Below are positions 52,308 to 63,871 of a DNA stretch of 64,000 nucleotides, piece by piece. The position numbers and the translations under genes were made by a program. How positions within the stretch are numbered: position 1 is the stretch's first letter; each line of letters starts with the position of its first letter. Under the pieces are notes generated by a model. That model was given only the letters and a program-made list of their open reading frames with translations. It made no database searches and was not told the origin of the DNA. This DNA is from Ceratopteris richardii (Eukaryota; Streptophyta; Polypodiopsida; Polypodiales; Pteridaceae), in NCBI GenBank assembly GCA_020310875.1, contig CM035413.1:187357355-187421354 (forward strand), read 5' to 3'.

Positions 52308-53544
52308 TGTTGGGATGAAATCCCTCAGGGAAGTGTGCATTGATTTTTTTCAAAGTTCATTGATTTTATGAGTTTTGTGTGATGTTTTGATTGAAAAGGC
52401 GAGATATTATGTGCATGTTTTGGCCGATTTAATTGATTGTGAGATGCAAAACCATGTTAAATATGTACATTAGATCTGTGTGTGTGTGTAAATAGCTCGA
52501 TTTTTGAATCCACAAACCCTTAGGTTTGACCCTTGAAACTGATTGAAATCCTCAGCTTATCCCATGAAAACCGAGCCTAAACCCTTAGAAAACCCTAGGA
52601 TTCTTTACCATAGTCTAGGAAAAATAAAAAGGAGAAAAATCAAAAATAGAAATAAGGGGTGGGATTTTTCCAAAATAGCAGATGAACATGCAAGATGATT
52701 CTGAAAATAGAAATTTAGATAAGGAGGTTAGAAGATTCTAGAGAAGTCCTAGACAGAGGGAAACCTATAAATAGGTGTCCAGACATCATTTGTTTCTCCC
52801 GTCGGACTTCTTTGTGGATCTCTCCTCCATGTATGCTCCTTGTCCATTTATGTTGATTCATGTCCTTTCTCATACTCTTCATTACCATACCCATGAGAGA
52901 GCGACAGAGAGGGAAGAGTTTTCACTTACCATAGGTTGCGGTTGATTATTTGGGGACATTATATGGAGTGATTGCTGGATTTCTAAAGAAATAAAGAGAA
53001 GAAAAGCTTTTTCCGAGAAGACTTGAAGAGATGCTTTGTTTGAAGACCGAAGATATAAAGAAAAGAAAAGTTCTGAAGACTATGGAGACTCAAGGGCGAC
53101 TTCTTATACTATAGCGAGAGGTCTACGTCATATTGGGCCGATCCGCACTATAACGGCGGCATATATTTGTATACACCTATTCCATACTATAGTGGATTTC
53201 CCTATCACCGACCCGCACTGTAGCGGGCATCTTTGTATCATTGAGATTTTATTGCACGACTTCAGCATTGTATCATTGAGCTTTGTCTGCACACCGATCC
53301 GGTGACCTCCATAAGTTAGCTTGGTATCTGGATTCTTTCGCTCCCAACACCTATGATCCACATTCGCTCGTCTCTTTCGAGAGGGGGGTAGGGGCCCTAC
53401 AAGGATCGCCACACCAAAGAGTGAGAGGGCGTGGCGCCTAGCACGCAGACGCCGCTCGTCGGACAGTGGGAATGGCGCATACACGGGGTCTGATCTAACC
53501 CCACGCCAGCTCTTCCCATTCACCTGACCTCCTTCTTCCTGACA
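52308..53544 (+). repeat. Solo LTR of gypsy-B family
   Basis: About 1,237 bp from TGTTGGGATGAAATCCCTCAGG to CTTCCTGACA, homologous to the gypsy-B LTRs. It has a different middle section near 52800-53030, including TTTCTCCCGTCGGACTTC. Flanks AGCGC (52303-52307) and AACGC (53544-53548) form a target duplication with one difference. Excising the LTR and one copy of the duplication rejoins the RNase H frame. Confidence 0.92.
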
Positions 53545-53548
53545 ACGC

Positions 53549-53945
53549 AATCGGTAGTATGCTCATGCAACAACAGGATAAGTGGTTCCACCCTATTTAT
53601 TATGCTAGTCAACGATTAGCTAATGTTGAAAGTAATTATTCTGTCACTGAGCGCGAATGTCTGGGTTTGGTTTATTTGGTGAAGAAATTCCGGCACTATT
53701 TAGTGGGAAGACCATTTACCTTTCATGTGGATCATGCCGCTTTGGTTTATCTTGTCCGCCAACAAATTTTAGGGGGTAGATTAGTCAAGTGGGTGCTGTT
53801 ACTGCAAGAATTTGATTATGAGGTTGTACATCATCTAGGGTCAGCACATGCTCTGGCTGATTTCTTATCTCGGCTTGATTCCGGTGAACTTCTCAGAGGA
53901 ATTCATGATACTACCCCTGCTATCTACGTGGCTGATTTGGTCTAG
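53549..53945 (+). pseudogene. gypsy-D RNase H
   Basis: A clean stretch from MLMQQQDKWFHPIYYASQRL through NYSVTERECLGLVYLVKKFR, GRPFTFHVDHAALVYLV and LGSAHALADFLSRLDSG: RNase H with catalytic Glu (TERE), Asp (VDHAAL) and Asp (ADFLSR). It ends at a TAG at 53943-53945 in the linker to integrase. Confidence 0.9.
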
Positions 53946-54745
53946 GATGGTTGTCAGGAGCTCCCTGTTGCACCTTCGTATTATGATACTCTTATGATTT
54001 TTCTCACTAGTGGAAGCTCCCCAACTAATACTTCTACTTTTGCATGCCGTAAATTGGCAATGTATAGTCAACAATTTTGGATCATTGTAGGACAGCTGTA
54101 TTACATGGATCCATCATGTGCACTCTTACGGTGTATCCCTCCACATGAAGTTCCTTCGGTTATTGACATGGCCCATTCTACTCCTTCCGGTGGTCATTTT
54201 TCGGTAGATGTTACTTATCGAAAAGTTCTAGACAATGGTTTATGGTGGCCCACTATGCAACTTGTGATGCTTGCCAATGATTGGGGAAGCCCTTATAACA
54301 ACATCATTTCCCAGTGCAGCCTGTCTCTCCCCTTGAGCCTTTTCAAAAGCGGGGCATGGACTTCATTGGACCCATTACACCTCCTGCTATGGTTACCAAT
54401 CATCGACATATACTCACCTGTACTGATTATGCGACTCCGTGGGCTAAAGTCTGGGCTTTAAGGTCTTCTAGTGCATCAGTGGTGGTCAAATCTTTGATGA
54501 CTGATGTTTTTCCTCGCTTCGGTCTTCCCTTAGAGATTGTTTCAGATGAAGGCACACATTTTGTTAATTCTTTGATGCAAGCACTTACCCGTACCTTGAA
54601 GATTGTCCATAAATTTAGCTCCCCGTATTATCCTCGTGCCAATGGACTTGCTGAAAGCACCAATAAGACCCTTCTTAACATGCTCCGAAAACTAGTGTTG
54701 GAATGTCTGGAGCCTTGGGATCAATTCCTTCCTTCGGTCCTATGA
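53946..54745 (+). pseudogene. gypsy-D integrase
   Basis: The zinc module region (HSTPSGGHFSVDVTYRKVLD, WWPTMQLVML) precedes a frameshift near 54300. The core then reads PFQKRGMDFIGPITPPAMVT, EIVSDEGTHFVNSLMQAL and YYPRANGLAESTNKTLLNML. Thirty-five residues separate the second Asp from the Glu. The CX2C part of the zinc module is degraded. A TGA at 54743-54745 interrupts the frame before AYCSTYKVATGNTPFKLAYG. Confidence 0.9.
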
Positions 54746-55188
54746 GCTTACTGTTCTACTTACAAAGTGGCTACAGGAAATACGCCTTTTAAATTGGCAT
54801 ATGGGCTGGAGGCCATTGCACCCATGGAGTTAGTGGTACCTAGTCTAAGGGTGGCACTGGATCATAAGCTATTACCGGAAGAGTCCTTTCCTTTCCGGTT
54901 GGATGTGTTGCGATAATGATGCAAGAACTGCAATTGAGGCAAGCTAAGACACATGATCAATTTAATCGGACTCCCGTTTTTACCAAAGGATAATTAGTTC
55001 TATTCTATAATGCTAAGTCTATTTTTTCAGCGGGCAAGTTCAAACTTCAGTGGTTTGGTCCTTACTGTATTGCAGCTGAGGTCAGACCTGCTACTTTTTG
55101 GTTATCCACTTTAAATGGTACCCTTCTTCATAAACCCATCAATGGGTCGAAACTTCGTCCATATTATGACACGACTTCTTTATCTTAA
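54746..55188 (+). pseudogene. gypsy-D integrase C-terminus
   Basis: Continues as NTPFKLAYGLEAIAPMELVV, is frameshifted at about 54915, then QLRQAKTHDQFNRTPVFTKG, KLQWFGPYCIAAEVRP (GPY/F module) and NGSKLRPYYDTTSLS, ending at a TAA near 55186-55188. No chromodomain. Confidence 0.85.
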
Positions 55189-56300
55189 TTACTTATTGGT
55201 AATTTTTATCATTCATCCGGGTTATGTTGGCTCTGTCACCTGATGTCTATTTCCGTTATGCGCATTCCAATTGATCATCTGACCGTAAAATTCCCATTTT
55301 ATTACATAACCATGATTAGCCGCTGCACTACACCTTTGGGATTTTGTTAATGCGTGAATGCCATCATTATGCATGCATGTTCCCAACCACTTGTGATGAT
55401 TGCGTTTTCTACCCGCGCTTCCATGCAGTGTTTTTACTTAATCACGTTCGTCACCCTCTTTTTCGCTATTGTGTACTTAAGCTCTGTGATTTCCTTGCTG
55501 TCTTTCGCATTCACTTTCTGTTGCTTGCCATGGATTTGGATATTTGATAGTAATTCTAGAATTGTGAACTTCTCCTCATGTTTTAGAATTTTTTGTGAGA
55601 GTTGCAAATTATATTATTAGAGACATTAAGAATCTTGAAGTTCCGTTTTGCAAATGCTAAATAAAAAGTTAGAGTTACACATGCAAAAAGGGGACTGCGC
55701 ATGCTGAGGGGGGAGCTGAGCTGCAGACAAGAATGGAAAGAGCACTGAAGGGAATCGCCGCGGACAAAGGGTGAACGACAGAGGAGGAAAGGGGAGCCTC
55801 AGAGAGGGAGGAAGAAAGGCGCATGTCTTGAGAGGGCCGAGAGAAGGGGAGGCTGGCAGTTCATGCAGGCAGCACTTCAGTTCTACTCTGAAAAGAAGGA
55901 GGAGGGAGGACTCATCAGAGTTCGTTCTAGCGGCATCATTGAGAAAAATGGGGGGGCAAGGATTTTGAGAATTGTGGCACTTCACGCTCTGATCCGAGAA
56001 AGAGGGGAAAAGCGTGAGATTGTTTTTGATCAATGAAGTACAAGAAGCTTGGAGGATGCGACTGAAGAGGTGGAAGCAAAAACAATAAACAATTATACAT
56101 GTGCTACTTTGTCCATGTTGTGCGAGGTCGCTCAAGGAAGAAAGGCGCCATCCGCGAAGCAAATTGACAATGAACTGTGGGGCATAATCTGAGTTGTGCA
56201 CCGGAAACAAAACAATCACAAGAGGGTTTCACCACTACAATTTGGCAGACATTAGCAGAAGACGACATTGTGAAGTGATGTGACATAATGGCTATGATAC
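55189..56300. other. Unclassified sequence after gypsy-D
   Basis: Could include the gypsy-D 3' untranslated region and LTR, but no partner sequence exists in the window. Two overlapping short plus frames (67 and 88 codons) are hydrophobic. A 197-codon minus frame (55626-56219) is Ser/Leu/Pro-rich without domains. None is supported as a gene. Confidence 0.4.
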
Positions 56301-58360
56301 GTGACGACTGGACAGACTAGAAGGTATGATTTTGTGAATCAGTCAACAACAAATTGTCCAATGACCAGTTTTGATGCCATAGTCAGTTATATTTATGCAA
56401 TCTAAAAGCTAAAGTGTTAAGCCGATATTTGTGAGAATTCATTTTTTAAATCCATTAATAGAGCATTACACAGTCTCTTCGCACTCAAAAAGTAAACCAT
56501 CGTTTGTGACTTTGCTCTGATGAAAAATAGCTCAGAATTTGACTATGCGCTCAAATATATTTGTGCAATCAGGCGGAGTTTTGGTCCTTCCTAATCTTCA
56601 TTATATAAGAAAACTTTATCTATAGTTGATGAACATGATGCTGACGACTTCTTTTGTCTGACGACATTCATCTATTTTCCATTATGAGATTAACTATGCA
56701 CGCAACTATGATTGCGGCTCTTGTGTTTAATCGTTGAAGGTTATATTTAATTGTTTAAAAGAAGGCACAACTATTCGATATATTAAGTAAAAGGAAAGTT
56801 TTATGTTTGTCATCTATTTAGCATTTGATTTTTTTACATGACTCAACACTTGATGTGTAAAGTGTTGAAGAAAAATGGACGATGCATGAAAATGCTATGC
56901 AGCTAAACTCGTAGCCTTAGAGCTATTGCTGATGATCATAGAGATTTGACCTGTGGAAAAAATTAAATGATTGGTCTGAGTTTCATTGACAAATCGTTTT
57001 CTCAAATTCATTAAAAAGTGAATGTTCTGATAGCACATGATTTCTTTACACAGATATAATAAAGCACGATGTTTGCAATTTTTCATCATTTAAGATCACT
57101 TTTCATTCTTTACACAGAAGTTCTAAAGGGTCGCTTGACATTGCTGTCTTTCACTTTATGTACGTTTTGCTGCTGATTGCTAATCATAAGTTTACGGTGA
57201 TAAGCCAGTAATTTACTATTAGACTTTGAAATAGGTTGTCACAGGAGTTTACGACTTTATGCATTAAGCTCTATATTTCGATTTTCTACAGCAAAGAGTT
57301 TTTAGCAGGAACAAAGTGCTTGCGTAGTAATTGTTATATCTATATATAGAGATAGGCGATAATACTGAAGTCATTTTTTTCTTAAATGTAGAATTTCAAT
57401 GCATAAAATTGATCTTTTATTACCGGCGTCAATTATCTAATGGATTTACTATTAACGTTTCCCGACGGCTCAACAACGAACTTTGATTCTGCCATTTATT
57501 TCTTTTTTTATGTTGAAGTCACGAGAGAACCAAGAAGAAGGTAATGAACAAAAAGGAACTGAAATTTTAAGTATTAAATTTGTGCAATCTTCCCTTAAAT
57601 TCACGCATTTTTTATGAGCGCTGAAACTTGTTTTTTATATGTATATTGAATATGATTTCTCTTTACATCGAGCGATCTTTCTTCTTTTCCTAACATTATG
57701 AACCCATAATAAATAATATACTATCACGTGAACGATCAATGTTCGCTATCTAAGATGTACTCGCTCACCAGTATCTTACCTAATATGCAGAAACACGATG
57801 AAGACCAGGTATGAAGATAACATTTCAGTACATGTTCTAATCCTGATTGTACACCTACCAATCGATAGATTTGATTATGACTTTCTTCTGAAAAGTCCAT
57901 TCTAGTTCAAGACGAGTATAAAGGGTAACGTTTGGCATGGAATCGGTTTATCATTTATTAGCACAGATTATAAAAGGAGACTAGATTTTGGATGTAAGTG
58001 CACTGAGACGTTTACAATTGTACGAAGGTTGCTTCCATCTTTTTCCATTGTTTGCTTTCGCAAAAGCAAATAAACTTCAACTCAACTCTATGAACTCAAA
58101 TCAAAGAATTGGCTTGTGCATGTGCGAAAACAATCGATCAATGTGTTGTGCAATGATATCATAGAAAGGATAGTTTGTATCTCATGCGACCGTTTTGAAG
58201 TCTCTGCCATCTTTATTCCTCACATCCACAGTAATGCAGAGGAAGTCTTTTTTATTTGTAAAGTCATTCGTGAACTTCATGTTCATTATACCTATTGATA
58301 AAACGAAAATATGACTGAATCTTTTGGAATTCACATTTCCTCTTAATCGATTGAGAAAGA
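56301..58360. other. AT-rich sequence without recognised features
   Basis: No long open frame, transposon motif or repeat seen on either strand. Confidence 0.5.
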
Positions 58361-59156
58361 AATCTACAAGAGTTTTGTCTTTTGATATAACACTATTCCT
58401 TGTTCTTTGATTTTAAAGCTTTTGAAGCTATGATCAAATTTCTCGCAATCTTCGAATTTTTGGGTCATTATTGATTCGGAACTTATCTTTGCTGAGCTAA
58501 TCAAATTCTCTTTGAGTAGCATTGTATCTGAGCTTGCTCCAAGCACCCGGCGTACGCCGTACTTCCAGCGGTTGGCTTGATCCACCGACCGTCGCTTTCG
58601 TGCTGATAGCGCATGGTAGTGACCTTGAACACCATAGCCAATGGATTCCAACTCCCTCAAGAGGGCAGTGTAGATGTTCCCCTCTTGTGGATGACAACCA
58701 TGAAGCAACTATTCCCGCACCAATCGTCTAATGAGTTTGCCATTCTATGTCGCCCTGAACCGGAGTGTTTTGCCTTATAACTCTTGGTGGCTGCACCCAA
58801 CCTCCAAAAACACACCTATGGCATTTTTCGTCTGTTCTACTCTATGATCGACGCTGTTGCCCGTGAAGCAACTAACTGGTCATTGTTCTTTTTTCGGCGT
58901 ATTCACCAGGAATGTCAAGCGATCTCCCGACAGCTTGCGAAGGGTGACATTCCTCGATCTAGACTCCCCCATCTTCTTTCCTTCCTTCTTTTCAGTGATT
59001 CACCCTCTGCAACCTCCTCCGATGAATACCCTCCTATTCCATGAAGAATGAGCACAGATTATGGAGGTTGAAGACAATGATGATCTCCTACAGCTTTTTC
59101 AAGCCAAGCATAAGAAACTTAGCCCCTCATAGAGTCAAACACAAAAATACTCAACC
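58361..59156. other. Higher-GC island with unidentified short frames
   Basis: Between about 58505 and 59050 composition shifts upward in GC. A minus frame (58364-58708; YTALLRELESIGYGVQGHYH, RKRRSVDQANRWKYGVRRVL) and a plus frame (58784-59044) look protein-like but match no family I know. They might be exon remnants of a host gene or an unfamiliar element. Confidence 0.35.
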
Positions 59157-59175
59157 CACTACAAGAAATAGTGGG
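59157..59175 (+). repeat. CACTA terminal inverted repeat (left)
   Basis: CACTACAAGAAATAGTGGG. The first 13 bases are the standard plant CACTA terminus. The other end is outside the window. Confidence 0.9.
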
Positions 59176-59229
59176 TGTAGCGACGTCCCCGAATTGAAAA
59201 AAAAATGGGATTCGTCCCTTATGCCACAC

Positions 59230-59445
59230 TAGTGTCACATAAGCGACGGTACTATCTTCGGGATTTTTTTTACGAGTCTTCGTGGCATAAGCAATGGTAG
59301 CATCGCTTATGCGATGCTAAAGTGTGCGTCACAAATAGCATCGCTAACTAGCGACGTTATTTGCGATGTTGGCAAACTACCTCCCATATTTTAGCGTCGC
59401 ATAAGCGACGTCCTGTGTTCTAGAGCGTCGCATAAGCGACGCTTT
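59230..59445. repeat. CACTA subterminal palindromic repeats
   Basis: Several copies of a (T)CGCATAAGCGACG motif in both orientations. Perfect inverted pairs with a four-base centre occur at 59298-59319 (TAGCATCGC-TTAT-GCGATGCTA), 59395-59410 (CGTCGC-ATAA-GCGACG) and 59425-59442 (GCGTCGC-ATAA-GCGACGC). In En/Spm such repeats bind the TnpA-type protein. Confidence 0.88.
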
Positions 59446-59500
59446 GGAATGTTAAAAAAATTTCAATTTCTCCCAGCACATTTGTGCTGGGATTTGGACG

Positions 59501-59501
59501 C

Positions 59502-59570
<69 letters not shown>

Positions 59571-59580
59571 CGAGAGAGAG
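59501..59580. repeat. (GA)n microsatellite
   Basis: Nearly pure GA dinucleotides with occasional GC and GGG interruptions. Confidence 0.95.
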
Positions 59581-59599
59581 TAACGATTTATTATTGAAG

Positions 59600-61515
59600 C
59601 CAGGTAAGCACACATACACACACATACATATGCATACACACGCATAGACACACACACACATACACATAGACACACACACATACACACACATATACACACA
59701 TACACACATAATGATGCATAAACACACATATACATGCATACACACACACACACATACATGCACACACATATATATGCATACACACACATATGCATACAAT
59801 GCACATAATGCACATGCATACATACACATACATAATGCATATACACACATATGCATACATAATGCATACACACACATACACACACATATCCATATATACA
59901 TGCATACACATACAGACATAGATACATACACACACCGATACATACACACACAAACATATACATACTCATAGACACACACACATACACATAGATACACACA
60001 TACACACACACACATATACACACACACACATACACACATAGACACATACACACATAATGATGCATACACACACATGCATACACACATACACACACACATA
60101 CACACATATATGCATACACACACATAGAGAGAGACATGCACACACATACACATACATGCATACATACATACTTACATGCATACACACACATATGCATACA
60201 TAAAGATACATAATGCATACACACACATATGCATACATAATCTACATCCACACATACACATACATAATGCATACACACACATATGCATACATAATGCATA
60301 CACACACATACACACACATACACACACATTTGCATACATACATGCATACACATACACACATAGACACATACACACACATACACACATACACACATAAACA
60401 CATACACACTCATAGACACACACACACATACGTAGACACACACACATACACACACACATACACACATAATGATGCATATACACACATACACATGCATACA
60501 CACATACACACACTCATACACACACATATACACACATACACACACAAATATGCATACACACATAGAGAGACATACACACACATAAACATACATGCATACA
60601 TAATGCATATGCATATGCATGCATACATAATGCATATGCATATGCATGCATACATACTTACATGCATACACACACATATGCATACATAATGCACATGCAT
60701 ACATACACATACATAATGCATACACACACATATGCATACATAATGCATACACACACATACAAACACATATGCATACATACATGCATACACATACACACAT
60801 AGACACATAGACACATACACACACATAGACACATACACACACATAAACACATACACACTCATAGATGCACACATATACAGATAGACACACACACATACAC
60901 ACACACATATACACACACACATACACACATAGATACATACACACATAATGATGCATACACACACATACACATGCATGCACACATACACACACACATACAT
61001 GCACACACATACACACACACATATACACACATACACACACATATATGCATACACATACATAGAGAGACATACACACACATACACGTACATGCATACATAA
61101 TGCATATGCATATGCATATATACATACTTACATGCATACACACACATATGCATACATAATGCACATGCATACATACACACACATATGCATACATAATTCA
61201 TACACACACATACACACACATATGCATACATAATGCACATGCATATGCATAGGTACATGCGAGCATACACACATAGACACATACACACGCATAGACACAT
61301 ACACACACATAAACACATACACACTCATAGACACCTACACACTTACACACACACATCTATACACATTTACACACACACATACACATTCACACCGACACAT
61401 ATATATAGATACACACATATATACACACATATACACACACACATACACACATAGACACACACACACATACACATACACACAAATATACACACACACCTAC
61501 TCGAATCAACGAGGA
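59600..61515. repeat. TACACA/ATGCAT satellite with higher-order periodicity
   Basis: Composed of ACACACATA, ATGCATAC and ATAATGCATA words. Landmarks recur in the same order: ATAATGATGCATA near 59707, 60055, 60467 and 60947; AGAGAGACAT near 60127, 60565 and 61058; ACTCATAGA near 59966, 60410, 60856 and 61322. Spacing of about 350-490 bases implies amplification of a large unit. Long minus-strand frames here are Cys/Val/Tyr/Met repeats with no biological meaning. Confidence 0.93.
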
Positions 61516-62010
61516 TCATAATATATATAAAGGTATATACACATCATGTAGATACACATACATAAATTTAAAATGGAGTAGATATATATTATGCATCACA
61601 CATACATGCCTAAATGCACACATAAATATATATATACATGCATATATATTTACATGTAGATATTTACACATAGACACATATACATATACTTGTACACATC
61701 CCATATACATGCCTACATGCACACATAAATATATATATACATGCATACAAATGTATAGGTATACATGCATACAAATGTATAGGTATACATGCATACACAA
61801 TTATAACACTTGCATATATTACATGAATACATGAATATTTTACATAAATGCATATGCATATATACACATATGCATACTAACACATGTATACATATATCAC
61901 ACACATGCACACACATACATACATGAAATACATATATATGCATACTAACATATGTATACATATAATACACATGAATACACACGCATATGCATACATACAT
62001 GATAAAAACT
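61516..62010. repeat. TATACATGCAT low-complexity continuation
   Basis: A more degenerate AT-richer form of the preceding satellite, with TACATGCATACAAATGTATAGG tandemly repeated at about 61737-61795. Confidence 0.85.
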
Positions 62011-62176
62011 TGCTCCTACCCTGAGCCTCATGTTCTAACTTAAAAGAACATGATTTCATCTCTCTAGTAGGATTCATCGTTATTCAAGCTGAATAAAAAA
62101 ATCTATTATCTGATATCCATTTAGAAGCTTCAAGTTATTGATCGATAACTAGAGTAGAATTTACTATCTAATCTCC

Positions 62177-62729
62177 TCATATGTTTTCATTATTGCCATC
62201 ATTTTGGTAAGACATCAATATAGTCTCATCTTCATTATCCTTATTGATTTCATTTATTTCTTCTATTGTTAAATCTGTGTTCTCATGAGTCACATCATCT
62301 ATTGATGGATTAATATTGATTTCTGGTAATTCCTCTTCCTCATTAGTAGAATCAGCATGTAGAGAATTATCCTCTTCATCAAAAAGATTAGTATCATTAT
62401 CACATATAATGATTCTAATTTCTCTTTCAGATGTTGATGTATCAGTATCTGATGCTGAATCATCGAGGACTTTCTTTGATCTCTCTAACAATAAATTGTT
62501 CAAACAATGACCTACCTCTAGGTTGAATATGAATGACTTGCCACCAAGGGTGAGCATATGGATTTTTATAAAAAAATGCTTGTTCAATATGCCTAGGAAG
62601 AATATATGGTTCTTTAGTAGATCGCATAACCTTGGAAGAATCAATTGCCCAAAACCCAGATAATTCCTTTCTTAATGTGGAATTACTACCTTTATACTCG
62701 GCTTGAAACCAGTCAACCTTCAAAATGAC
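62177..62729 (-). pseudogene. CACTA transposase exon: end of DUF4216 and acidic C-terminus
   Basis: The exon begins at 62729 after a TTTTGATAG acceptor and reads VILKVDWFQAEYKGSN, then FYKNPYAHPWWQVIHIQPRG, the typical end of DUF4216. The frame then reaches a stop at 62460. A second frame opens near 62530 as NNLLLERSKKVLDDSASDTD and continues about 115 codons rich in Asp/Glu/Asn to a TAA at 62177. I take this as the real acidic C-terminus after a frameshift at about 62530. Confidence 0.8.
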
Positions 62730-62817
62730 CTATCAAAATATATAAAAACAAAAACCCATTATTAGGTGCTTAAAAAAGTAACTAATTCTATCATAAAAAA
62801 TATAAACTTTTTTCTAC
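62730..62817 (-). other. Transposase intron
   Basis: 88 bases with donor CAG|GTAGAA and acceptor TTTTGATAG|GTC. It joins exon frames FHTFKQ and VILKVD in phase, giving continuous DUF4216 homology. Confidence 0.75.
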
Positions 62818-63030
62818 CTGTTTGAATGTATGAAATGAAATTTCGTAGATACCAACAATAGTTCCTACATAACCAAGTTCGCCATCTACAAGGTTCGTGT
62901 CTTTTGAGCTAGCATGTGATAGTTGCTTGAAAGAAGCAACAATAGTAGAACCCTCTGTTTTACATAAAAAACCAATGGCTTTGATTCTAATATGCTGTCT
63001 AAAAGCCCACATATTAGTGAACATTCGAGC
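62818..63030 (-). pseudogene. CACTA transposase exon: DUF4216 start
   Basis: Starts ARMFTNMWAFRQHIRIKAIG after a TTTTGTAG acceptor, then SSKDTNLVDGELGYVGTIVG and IYEISFHTFKQ at the donor. The order (S/F)xSxxDxNxxxGxxxYYG...I is the hallmark of DUF4216 in CACTA transposases. Exon of 71 codons with no internal stop. Confidence 0.85.
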
Positions 63031-63108
63031 CTACAAAAGAAATTCAATTAGTAAATATAAAATAATATACATATATGAAAAAAATAAAATATTATTAAAT
63101 AAAATTAC
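63031..63108 (-). other. Transposase intron
   Basis: 78 bases, donor AAG|GTAATT and acceptor TTTTGTAG|GCT, in phase between RELMIGYERK and ARMFTNMWAF. AT-rich, as is typical of plant introns. Confidence 0.75.
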
Positions 63109-63780
63109 CTTTCGTTCATAACCTATCATTAACTCTCTCTACTCATCTGAGATTTCTTCATTATTTGCGTTTGCACGTTGCAAACGACTATATAGCCAAT
63201 CCATGAAAGAAGATATACCTGTAATCTCATTATTATCAAGATTACGCCTATATCTTTTGTTTCTTCGCCTTTTACTTCGGAGATTTTGAAGTTCCTCTTC
63301 GTACTCGCTAAGGATTGCTTGCATGGATTTGCTATTATATGCTACGAAAGTAGAAACATCATTTTTTTCTTGAAATGTAAATAAAAATGGAACTCCTTTA
63401 CCTGATAATACCTCATCTGTTATTTTTGAAGAAGACTCGTTGGTGCATGCACGTGGAGCTTCTTCATGAACTCTTTCAAGGTACTCACTAATGTAATACA
63501 TGCACTCTTCAAGCATCCAACCCTTTGCCATGGATCCTTTTGATTTCGCTCTTTGTTGCACATAACCTTTTAATATTCCCATAAATCGCTCGACCCAAAA
63601 TATCCATCGAGTGTTGACAACACCTGCAATCTCTATTTCATCTACAAGATGGACTAATAAATGAACCTGAATATCAAAAAATGAAGTAGGAAGTTCTTTC
63701 TCCATCAAACATAGTAGCTCTTTGCATTCATTTTTTTTTGTGGGATCTAGTCTTTGTCAATCTCTTTGGATGTAATCCAC
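63109..63780 (-). pseudogene. CACTA transposase exon: DUF4218
   Basis: The exon from 63780 reads VDYIQRD, a TGA (63757-63759), then LCLMEKELPTSFFDIQVHLL, VHLVDEIEIAGVVNTRWIFW, VERFMGILKGYVQQRAKSKG, SMAKGWMLEECMYYISEYLE (DUF4218), a Lys/Arg-rich stretch and EEISDE before a TAG (63139-63141). It continues in frame as RELMIGYERK to the donor at 63109. The transposase of CACTA elements cuts and reinserts the element by its termini. The two nonsense codons show decay. Confidence 0.87.
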
Positions 63781-63871
63781 CTATACATATCATAAAAGAA
63801 AAAAGAAGTTAATTCAAAAATAAAAGATATCCAATATTCATACATATTAAATATAAGAGTATCATAATTAC
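63781..63871 (-). other. Transposase intron
   Basis: 91 bases, donor AAG|GTAATT and acceptor TATGTATAG|GTG, AT-rich. Confidence 0.7.

Larger units (their letters stand above)
51990..55188 (+). mobile_element. Ty3/gypsy element gypsy-D (RT to integrase fragment)
   Basis: Begins late in RT (GKLLGHIISQ) and runs through RNase H and integrase to a C-terminal GPY/F-type module. Gag, protease and most of RT are absent. A solo gypsy-B LTR splits RNase H. Motifs resemble gypsy-A more than gypsy-C (ANGLAESTNK versus ANGQAESTNK), so it is probably Athila/Tat-related. No 3' LTR was identified after 55188. Confidence 0.83.

Noticed and set aside
55626-56219. 197-codon minus-strand open frame
   Set aside because: Composition is Ser/Leu/Pro-rich with no domain, no flanking signals and no homologous copy. 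Probably chance.
59452-61334. Very long minus-strand open frames (up to 543 codons) of Cys, Val, Tyr and Met
   Set aside because: They are translations of TACACA/ATGCAT repeats, present in all frames. No domain and no gene context.
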